Assembly: GCA_016801885.1 (NCBI GenBank)
Contig: JAFBJY010000277.1
Location: forward strand, 1 to 64,000
DNA length: 64,000 bases
Reading direction: 5' to 3'
Source: Toxotes chatareus
Taxonomy: Eukaryota; Chordata; Actinopteri; Toxotidae
Position numbers and translations under genes: made by a program. The notes under the pieces are model-generated. The model was not told where the DNA came from and searched no databases. It was given only the letters and a program-made list of their open reading frames with translations. Below are positions 55,490 to 64,000 of the stretch, one piece after another. Numbering within the stretch: the stretch's first letter is position 1; the number at the start of each line of letters is the position of its first letter.

Positions 55490-58400
55490 CCTGGCAAACC
55501 CCCTAGATCTAAAATTATCCCTGTCATTTTAAAAACCCTTTAAAAACCCCAACAAGAAAAACCCCCGGGCCCTTTGTGATTGCTTCTGGGACGTAAAGCA
55601 CATGACATTAAAGATTGCCATTTTTAGCCCTTGGTCCCCACAGTAAATTCACCTTTTTCAAATGGCTCCCCCGGCTGGAATGGGGTAAAGGGGGCATGGG
55701 GATTGATTTGGTTTTGGACACAAACATGGCGGGTATGGCTGTTTGGATGTGGGGGTGGGAAAACCGGAAAAAAGAAGGGTTTTGAGGCTGGGCGGTTCCC
55801 AATTCCTTTTTATTTTTAAAAAAGAATCCCAAGCTAAAGGTAAAAATTCACTTTTGGGAAACCCAAAAAAGAAAAGTAACGAAAAATAATCCAAAAGAAC
55901 CCCTTTAAAAAAATAAAAGTAATCACAACAAAAGAATTCCTCAAACTCCCTTTCCCTGGCCCCTTAAAACTACCGGGGGCTGTGTTGGGGCGGGTTCTCT
56001 TCTCTAGCCCCCAACCCCCACAGCCTCTCCTTTTATCTTTGGACCCTTCCCAGTTAATAAAATCAACTTGTCCCCATCACCTTGTAATTGCAATATCACA
56101 AGAAATTCGTTAAACTTTTAAAACACTTTCTTTCAAACAGGATACAAAAACTGGTTTTTAGCACAAGACAAAAACCCCCCCCAGTCTACCACACTTGGTT
56201 TCTTCCCTTAACCCCCTATTTAAGCAACTGGTATGCCCCAGCTCAGGGCTGCTCCTGGTCTGACAGGGGAAGGCAAAAAAGGGAGACGGTGAACACAATC
56301 CACAACCCAAATGCCTTTCTTTTCTCCCTTTTCATAAATTCCACCACACAAATCACCCCCAACATTTCACCCGGATCGACCTAATAAAGTGAAAAGTGAA
56401 AAGGTGTGGGTGTTTCTTAGGGCAGGGTTTCCCAATGGACAACATCAATTTCAATGCGGGCCCAAAAAGAAATGTTTGGGGACTCTAGCATAAGTTTGGT
56501 GTTCCTGTGCCCTGCCCGGAGGGGTTTTTTAAATACGATAGACTGTGGTAAAACAACCTGACAAGTTCCCAATACAGGGGACATAAATCCCCCCGGGTTA
56601 ACAGGATCATCATAAATAGGCCATTTTTTCCCCTTTTCCCTCAAGAACAAAAGGGGTGACTTTTTTGAAAAATGACATACCTTTTTGCTTGATGAATGTT
56701 TCCCGGTGGCTGGTAGTTTCAACCTCTGGAAGAAGGTGGTGAGCATCAGGGGGGAATTTCAGGTTGATTTTGGACTAGTCATATCAGCATCTAGAGACTG
56801 CTGAAAAGCGAAAAGTCGAAAAAATAAAGACCATATTTCTTTATGGCTCTTGAAATTTTGGGAGCTGAAGGGTTCAGTCAGCATTAAACCCCGGGGCTTA
56901 AACCCTGGAACGGGTAATTTTCCCACCACCCAGGTCATTCTGAAATGAAATCAACTCCTTTGGGGCGGGGCCGGAAAAAACAGCGACTGTAAAAAACCAT
57001 GACTGGGGGGACTGGGTAGATTTTGTGAAAAGGTGCAGGCACAGCCCCCCTTGAACAATTTTTCGGTTACATGATGGTTGGTTATAAGGATAATGGCCCT
57101 CAATAATGGACGAGAGCCCCCTTTTCCCCAGTATCTTCACGGGCATTGATTTTTTGCATCCTCAGTTAAAAAAAATCCCCCGGGGAAAGCTTTGAAAAAA
57201 GGATCAGTTCATCCCCCTTACTTTGTGTCCCCCAGTGCCCAGAGGGGGCCTTTTAATCAACCCCATCCCTTCTGGTGTAAAAACTAGATAACTCTGTTGT
57301 TTATGCCAAAAAAGAAAATCAAAATCCCATGACCCTTCTCTTGAGAAAAAACATTCACAGCCTCCGTGGGTAGGAGGACCCTTACCTTGCGGGCGATAGA
57401 CTGAAGCTCTGTTGGGGTGGAAGAAAAAAAACATTTTATGATTTAAAAACCAATTCTCTCCATGACAGCAGCTTTGGCAATGATACCGTTCTTTTGAAAC
57501 TGACCATCTTCTCTGGCAATCTCTTAAAGTCCTCTAAGAAATTAGGGGGAAAGGGATTCAAAACATTCTTAACCTCTGAACCCATACACTTTGTCAAAGA
57601 ACCCCTTCCCCGTGAAACCACATGGTTTGACCACTGGTTTTTTTGGTGAATTTTTTGTCTGTATCCCTAAAAGTTCATAACCCTGGGTTTGCCTCTTTAA
57701 GTGTTTTATTCAACTGTCCTCTAAGGAAAGGGCGGACAACCTCCGGGCCTTCCCTACTACTTTTTAACAGGATACCCACATGTCCCTGGTTTCGGGTGGG
57801 GAATTCTTTAAAACATTAAAATAAGTCAACTGTCCCCCGAAATGCTAAAGGGCAATTTTTATTTACATAAAACCCTGTCTATAGGATATGGTTTTAAAGG
57901 AAGATTTATCAACTGGATGTAAGATGTCTTCCCAAAGTGATCCTCATCTTTTCTCCTCTGTTTCGGGCCCCTTTTAACCCGAACCAGTTCATAATCCCTT
58001 CGCTCTTTTTTGTGCCTCTCTGAATCGGCTTTTTTAAACCCGACATCCACACTGACCCCCGGCTCTGGAGAAAGGCTCTCGAGGCAAAGTGGAGGGGGGG
58101 CCCCCGTTCAAACATCACCTGAAAGGGTATAGTGTTCTTCTTTTTGGCCTGCTACGGGCCCCAAACACATCAAAGAAAACTCTGGCCTGGGCGGACTGGC
58201 GCAGGGACTATAAGGACCTTTAACTCAAAATCTTTCCAATATCTTATTTTTGATTTCCTTCTTAATACTAGACTTTTTCAAATTTTGTTTGTGCTGAATA
58301 CACAATAAATCATCTTTCGACAGCATCAATCTTTGCAAAACTTGGGTTGTCAATAAAATCCTGCAAATCAAATATGCTTACTTTCGAAAAAAAACTAGGT

Positions 58401-59080
58401 TCATCATTTTTAAAAATTTTCTGCAGCTCGGGAAAAATTCTCCCGGGACCCCCATTTATTCGTCCCCAAAGGAAATAGGATGGCCACAATTGAACAAGCT
58501 GGAGATCAAAAACTTGAAAATCAAAATTATTTTAATCTAATTCCCTCTCCATCACAGGGGGTTTACAACTGGGGGGAGGATGAGCAAAATGGGGTTGTCC
58601 AAAAAAATAAAGCAAAAAAAACAAAACCAAGGCTAACTCCCCTCCCTCTAAAAAAAAAATCCAAAAAAGGCCTAACTAGCTTCTCTAAAAAAAAGGTGAT
58701 TTACAAAACCAATACGGGGGGTGGCCCCTGCTAACCTGATGTGTTTAACAAAAAACAGGTGTTGAAAAAAGAAAAATTAACTCCCCTAATGTTTAATCCC
58801 CCCCCTCCTCATAAAAAACCAAATCAAAGTTCCTCCCCGGCATACAGGCCAGGAGAAAAAAAAAGAGGTGATACTCTGACCCGGTCCTTTTATTCAAAGG
58901 GTCTGGACAAAACCCAATCACAGGGGGCCACTAATCACTTGGAGAACCTAGAAACAAACGGAAGGAGAAAAACCAGGGGGAGAAGGAAAACCAGGAAAAA
59001 AAACACACAGACAAACAATCTCCCCCGGGCGTAACAAACTAATAATAAAGCAAGCCTGCCAATCTTTAAAACCTCACCCT
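55490..59080. other. Noisy stretch without a recognised gene
   Basis: Minus-strand frames at 57,436-57,621 and 57,859-58,050 (VGFKKADSERHKKERRDYEL) and plus frames at 58,480-59,034 (Lys/Pro/Asn-rich) are open without a known motif. The latter are A-rich and probably not coding. Confidence 0.35.
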
Positions 59081-59424
59081 AAAAATCTTTTAATGTTTTG
59101 TCTTGTGGGGTTGGGGCCCGGCTTGGGGGAGAAAGAACAGGGTTTTTCGGATGCCGGGAAAAACGTCTGGGCGTTTAAAACAAAATGCCAGGGCTGCAGT
59201 CCCATCTCACAAATGCCAAAACGGAAAGGACAACATCACATCAACAGCATGTTACATGTCTTTACAGATAAGAGCTGTTTGGGAGGCACGGATCTTCAGG
59301 ACAGGGGTGGCGGGATCTCATGGATTAGCATGTCTGCAGCTACAGCCCGCAGCCCTCACCATTTTTTGGGAACGGGGGGTTTGATGGCCCAAAGCGTGGA
59401 AAGTTTTGGATCAGAGGGGGAGGG

Positions 59425-59470
59425 GACATTTTAGGTTACTGATCCCGGGCTTCCCCCGACGGGAAACAGT
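59425..59470 (-). pseudogene. ZNF638-like exon candidate, unit D
   Basis: The inverted counterpart of 10,139. The minus strand reads CCAGGAGAGTACTGTTTCCCG, given in outline, and later GGATCAGTAACC. Confidence 0.45.
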
Positions 59471-59540
59471 ACTCTCCTGGGGGGACAAAAAAGGACATAC
59501 GTCCTATTACCCAGATTCCCGGAAAGCTAAACAAAAGATA

Positions 59541-59545
59541 TACAG
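59541..59545. other. Empty site of the solo LTR, unit D (single CTGTA)
   Basis: The minus strand reads GATGGTAATGAATTTTT, then CTGTA, then TATCTTTTGTTTAG. These are the two LTR flanks of unit A joined by one copy of the target. Confidence 0.8.
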
Positions 59546-59779
59546 AAAAATTCATTACCATCAGTAAATGAGTTTTGCAATATTACTATAAGATAAAGGA
59601 TAAAGGGAACTTTTATTGTCATCCAGTACATTTACATTTTAGCAAATTAGTTCTCAGGTCCCAGTCTAATTACCACAGATGTGGAGGTGGTGGGGCACCA
59701 AGTTCCTGGGGTCCCCTAACAAATAAACAACCGGTCACAACACCTTTTTGGTAACGAGCCCCGGCGTCTACATTCCCCG

Positions 59780-60120
59780 GGGATGGGGAATCACACCCCC
59801 CCCCTCCATCCCACCTTCTACAGAATACCATAAAAGGCGTCTCCAACCCCGTATCTCTTTGGGTGGCAGCTGAGTCGGACGGAAAAAAACCCCCAGAGGG
59901 TGGTAGGACGGGAGAAAATCCCCGGCCCTCTGGCCTCGGTCAGGACACTGGAACAACCCTGCCCCCCCGGGCTCCTCATCAGAGACCCCCACCCACATCA
60001 CAGATTTTTTCATTTTTGGGCTCTGGAAAAAGCACATCAAGTAGAACAACGGGTTCCCACTCCTTCATTCCCGGCTTCAGACTCCTAATCTGGGGCGTCC
60101 AACAGGAACACCCCACTTTT
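59780..60120 (+). mobile_element. Probable LINE C-terminal fragment
   Basis: Across two frames it reads GREKIPGPLASVRTLEQPCP, then RDPHPHHRFFHF, then SRTTGSHSFIPGFRLLIW. The order resembles the C-terminus of the LINE at 41,440-42,780 (RKIMGCP, KDSSHPGFDLF, LLPSGR). The assignment depends on allowing frame shifts. Confidence 0.45.
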
Positions 60121-60227
60121 TCATACTAAATTTCCTGGGACAGCTGCTGCATTACAGGGCAATAGTTTGCCAGGACCATTTTTCCCTATGTTATTTATTT
60201 ATTCCACCCTGGAATGTCAATTATTAC

Positions 60228-60680
60228 TAAAATCCCTATAATATATATATATATAGACTCAGCACTTTCTGTAAAACTGTATAATATCCAAAACCCATGG
60301 CTATTTATTTTTTTATTAATTAAAAAAAAAAAAAAAAATAATATAAATAAAAACTTAATAATATTAAGGGCTTTTTATATATAAATAAAAAAAAATTATA
60401 TACTTAAAAAGATATACATTTTCTGTATATATAAATATATATGTTATTTTCGTCCTCCCCCCACTATGCACATATGTCTCGCTAAAATTTTTTTTTTTGA
60501 AAAAAAAAAAATACTTTTTTTTAAAAAAAAAAAAAAAATTATTTTTGGGGGTATTTTTTTAAGGGGTTAAAAAAAATTTTAATCTTCATTTTTTGAAAGA
60601 AAAATTTAAAAAAATTTTTCCTTTTTTTGAAAAAACAAATTAATGTAAAGTTTTCCTTTTTTTTTTTTTTCTCCTTAAAA
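60228..60680. repeat. A/T low-complexity tract
   Basis: (TA)n near 60,235-60,255, followed by poly(A), poly(T) and TATAAATA-like runs. No gene. Confidence 0.85.
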
Positions 60681-62164
60681 TTCCCCCTTCCCTCGGGGAA
60701 AAATTTCCTTCCCCGGCCCTTTGCCGGGGGGGGGCGTAATCCCTAGGGACCCCCTTCTGAACTTGGGGCAGGGGGGGGGAAGGTGACCTTTAAAAGTTCC
60801 TCTACGATCAGTGAGCCACCGGAGCAGGTGAGAGGGTAAATAAAAAATTTAACTGGGCAATACTTCCCCCATTTAAAAGAAAAAGGCTGGTCCCTTTGCC
60901 AATAAGGGTTTGGTGCAGGTGGGGTTGGTAGTGCCCCCGGGTTGACTAGAATATTTGATGTGGGGGGGAGAGGGTTTTGGGGGGGTCAACCCCATTTTTT
61001 TTTTCACCTTAAGAGGGGTTTTCCCCCTGCCCCGATTTTCCCACCCCTCCTGTTTTGAAAGTTGTGCGCCAGTGAACCCCTTTTTCATTTTGACCCCTCT
61101 TGTGTTTGACAAAATTGCCCGGGGGGGGAAAGGGGAGCTCAGCCACACCCTGGGGGAGCCATCTGAGGGGTGAGGGAAGGGGGAGAGGTGGGGGTTCTGA
61201 CGGGGCCCTTGGGCTGGTCAAAAGTCAGGCCCAGTTCCCCGGGGGGGGATAGCCGGGGGCCTTCTAAACCAGGGTTGTGGGATGAGGTTTGAGGGTGAAT
61301 CAAAGGCAAGGGGGGCTGGGTTCCTGCTCTCCGGGGGTTGAGGGGGGCCACTGTGAGCACTATCTGGGCTTTTCCTTGGTGATGGGGGGGTCCACTGCTC
61401 AAGGATCTTTTTGGCCCCTGACCACCTTCAAACCCCCTGATTCAGCCCCTTTTGGGTCGGTGTCTTGGGGGGCCTTCCCGGGGCCGGAAAGGGTTTGGGC
61501 GGGTTTTTAAGCAGGTGGGGCAATGAGGAGTGGTGTTAAAATTCCTACACCTGGGCAATGTGAGAAGCCCAGACCCCCGGGTTGGGGGCCCTCATTTTGG
61601 GGGAATTCCCTGGGGTTTTTATTGGTGTGGTAATGGGGTGGCCCCGGGGGGGTTATCGGGTCAGGGGGGGGGGGTGGGATCCTCAAGCGGGCATAGAATC
61701 TTTTGGTGCATCTGGCGGGGTCCAGTGGGCATTTGCACCCCTTGTTGTATTTGGGATCACTTGATTTCGAACATAAGTTCTGAGAGCTTCCTTTCAATTT
61801 CCCCAAAACAGAGCAAAAAGCCCCTCAATTTGGGAAAAAAAGGCAACCCCGGGGGAGAAGCGCTCCCCTTACCGCCACCCCTTTTTCTCATAAAATCTGT
61901 TTCTTCAAATTTTTCCCAACAAAACTAGTTGAAAAAGTTCCAGCAGGTCACGTTTGGGGCTGTCCTGTTTATCTACATCTAAAATGTGGACAGGGCAAGT
62001 AAACCCTTACCGGTTTTGACAGTAACCCTTCAGCCTGATTTGGTTTATTACTTTGAGCTTGTAAAATGTTTTGGATCATCTACCCCTTGCCCCTGGTGTA
62101 TTTCAGCAAAGTTTTCGTGCACTGTCCTTGTTACTCAAGCAATAAATAAGATGAATGCATGAAA

Positions 62165-62215
62165 TATCTAATGGTAAAAACTCCTTTGGGGTCCCACCCA
62201 TCACAGATTGTGAAA
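62165..62215 (-). pseudogene. Small ZNF638-like exon, unit D
   Basis: The inverted counterpart of 9,082-9,124, recognised from flanking GAAATATCTAATGGTA and GATGGGTGGG on the opposite strand. Confidence 0.35.
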
Positions 62216-62400
62216 ACCACCTTTTAAAGGGTTTTTTTCTGTTAATCAGAACTGCCAAGGTTCCAAAAAAAGTAAAAAATTTCCCGCACAAGATGAAAAA
62301 AGCAAGAACACAAAAGGGAAAATATTTAATAAGAAGATTAGAGCAGAGGAGGGGGAAAAGATGATGGTGTCCTTAAAAAGGGTGTGGGGTGAGAGGCCTT

Positions 62401-62560
62401 CCGGTGTGCGACCCCCCAAGCATTTGACATGGATTATCTTCAGCTCCAATCTTTAATTTGGTGGGGGTGAAGGGTGGGGCCCTTTTTGGCAATTTTGTTT
62501 ACCCGGGACCTAACATACAATAGGATGTTTTAACCAAATTTTTGGGGAAAATGAACTTTT
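62401..62560 (-). pseudogene. znf638: ZNF638-like exon, second half of RRM, unit D
   Basis: The inverted counterpart of 22,189-22,359. CATGGATTATCTTCAGCTC and AATAGGATGTTTT blocks align. The coding frame is lost. Confidence 0.45.
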
Positions 62561-62708
62561 AACAGGTCAACAATCCAAAAAAGTATCTTTGGGCAGATTG
62601 AGTGTTGGACTGTCCACAAAAACAGTCCCCTGGTTTTAGACAGAAGCAGCTTGCATGGTACATGTATTACTTTAGGGGTTTCTCCCTTTCCCCCTGGTGT
62701 GATCCCCC

Positions 62709-62811
62709 CTTCCCATTTTTTTTTCCCGGATGGGTCAGGGGGGGGGCTGGATCAGCTTGATGATGTCACTCTCTGGACTCTCTCAGGCGTCCTTTATCAA
62801 CCCATGCCTTT
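62709..62811 (-). pseudogene. znf638: ZNF638-like exon, first half of RRM, unit D
   Basis: The inverted counterpart of 21,870-21,985. AAAGGCATGGGTTGATAAAGG and the GTGACATCATCAAGCTGATCC block align on the minus strand. The latter supports the helix reading DIIKLI seen in outline in B. Confidence 0.5.
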
Positions 62812-62989
62812 CTTGGAAATTAAAAACCGTGAAATTAACAGACATTTACTGAACTTATGTTATGTCCACTTTTCCTCGCATGTGTAAATGGGGGGTGTTC
62901 CGGGGGGGGATAGAAAAGTGGTTTATTATGTCTGATGGTTAAAAAAAATCTTAAAAAACCCTACAGTTGTTGGGGTTTTTTAGGGCCCT

Positions 62990-63115
62990 TGGGTTTCAGA
63001 CTGATGAGGGGAAAAAAGACCTGAAAGGTTTTTATATCAGGGTGAAACCGAAAATTGTGGAAGTGAAGAAACTCCTCATAGCTCTTGTTTCAGCCTGCTC
63101 CTCAGTGGGGAGTGG
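62990..63115 (-). pseudogene. Putative ZNF638-like exon, unit D
   Basis: The inverted counterpart of 21,219-21,312 and 35,085-35,190. Confidence 0.4.
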
Positions 63116-63295
63116 GGAAGATCTCCTCCCCATGTTTTCAACATCACAACTCAAGCCAGCAAAAAAAAAGACATCACAAACCGCCATGTGACTAAGCTAC
63201 ACTTTATTCCTTGATCATGCAGTTTAACTAGATATCGGTTTTGTTGACATGATGATGGATATATTTGACTGCCTGCAGACTAACAGTGCGGTTTT

Positions 63296-63355
63296 TTTTT
63301 CCCACCTGAGTCTTCCCCGGACCCCTTTTCCCCGTCCGAACAGGTTTCTGTGAAA
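63296..63355 (-). pseudogene. Putative basic exon, unit D
   Basis: The counterpart of 35,378-35,446. It follows TTTCACAG on the minus strand and starts KPVRTGK. Confidence 0.4.
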
Positions 63356-63399
63356 TCAAAATAATCATATCTGAATCAGGTTTGAAATGGGCAGGTTGG

Positions 63400-64000
63400 T
63401 GAACAACATATGGGGGTTTAAAGGGGGAAAAACGGGGATGATAACTGTGGGAGACCTGTTTTTGGCATCAGGAGACCCTGCTTCAAGGGTTTTTAAAGAA
63501 ATCAAACAAAATGAGACCAAACATCAAAAAAAAATAAAGAAAAAAAAAAGGTTGAAACTAATTTTTTATGAGATGGATTCTGATGGAAGATTTGTGGAGT
63601 TAAAGGTGCCTGGCGTCTTACCTTACCATCATGTCCTGCAACAGGGAGGGGGAAAAAAGTGATTTGGGGCAGGAAACCCATGGCGTTTTGCAAAGTAAAA
63701 CAGGAAACCCGCGGCAAAATATCCCCAGCCACTGTTTGTTGACTGAAAATGACAGATGAACAGGCCCAAAGCTATTTTTCTTGAAAAAAACACTTGAAAA
63801 ATTTTTCTCTCATTTTTTAAAACAACAAAACAGAAAAAAGCATCCTCTGTTTTTTAAAAATGGGCTGATTCGAAAAATGTTCTTTTCTTTTTCCTTAAAT
63901 TCCCGAAAAAACTGACTACGATCAGTGGGGCGACCTTTTTTTCTTCTTTCTTTTTTCCTTTCTCTGTTTGAAACTGCTCTGGAACATCAAAACTCAAAAT
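63400..64000. other. Upstream intronic stretch of unit D
   Basis: 63,820-64,000 matches 36,430-36,600 in C. 63,415-63,760 replaces the site of the Tc1-like insertion in C and shows no named feature. The unit continues beyond the window. Confidence 0.45.

Larger units (their letters stand above)
59589..61915. mobile_element. 2.3 kb insertion private to unit D
   Basis: It interrupts the intron matched by 9,125-9,514. The left border follows TTACTATA and the right border precedes CAACAAAACTAGTTG. At the left end, AGATAAAGGATAAAGGG is the reverse of a LINE-type TTATC tail. Inside are a LINE C-terminus (59,780-60,120), an A/T tract (60,228-60,680) and a G-rich stretch (60,700-61,700). It may be more than one element. 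Confidence 0.5.

Noticed and set aside
1..64000. CRISPR array, prokaryotic defence genes or operons
   Set aside because: There are no regularly spaced direct repeats with unique spacers, no ribosome-binding-site-led gene clusters and no long intact ORFs. The repeats are eukaryotic transposons.
1..64000. tRNA or rRNA genes
   Set aside because: I saw no cloverleaf with intact A and B boxes and no rRNA-like stretch. A computational scan would be needed to exclude a degraded tRNA-derived SINE near 10,950-11,250.

Overview
The window looks like a stretch of teleost fish nuclear genome, not a microbial one. It has no dense operons. It is built of nested fish transposons: L2, Rex1-like and other LINEs, Tc1-like and hAT DNA transposons, and a solo LTR. 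It also holds short, intron-split exons with AG/GT borders and AATAAA signals. The only host gene I can name resembles ZNF638 (zinc finger protein 638, matrin-3 family). It is visible as an RRM split over two exons and as a final pair of exons carrying the matrin-type zinc finger and the stop codon.

I read the layout as four copies of one ancestral unit. Unit A (about 1-12,640) and unit B (about 12,620-26,040) are head to tail on the plus strand. Unit C (about 50,350 down to 26,050) and unit D (from beyond 64,000 down to about 50,350) carry the same order of landmarks on the minus strand. In A and B the order is: L2 fragment, spacer, LINE fragment on the opposite strand, a 3.2-3.5 kb Rex1-like LINE with a target-site duplication, an L2 3' tail, RRM exons, a small exon, a solo LTR, the matrin-finger exons with poly(A) signal, common repeats, a GA-rich tract and a non-autonomous hAT element. 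C lacks the Rex1-like LINE and the solo LTR, and its sites read as unoccupied. D also lacks the solo LTR and has a clean empty site; the Rex-like site lies beyond the window in D. C carries private insertions: a LINE at 33.2-34.9 kb, a Tc1-like element at 35.5-36.3 kb and an unclassified 1.4 kb block. D carries a private 2.3 kb block.

Sequence quality changes sharply near 26 kb. Before that point the main defects are small indels. After it, long tracts show mixed bases replaced by homopolymer runs, with cleaner islands between (for example about 32.6-34.8, 42.1-42.8 and 53.2-53.9 kb). Almost every reading frame is broken, so lesions cannot be divided with confidence into real pseudogenisation and consensus error. 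An approximately 872 bp block is identical between A and B although their flanks differ by many indels.

I found no CRISPR array, rRNA, convincing tRNA, prokaryotic gene or virus. The notable content is the array of gene-fragment copies and the insertion chronology it preserves, not a new enzyme system.
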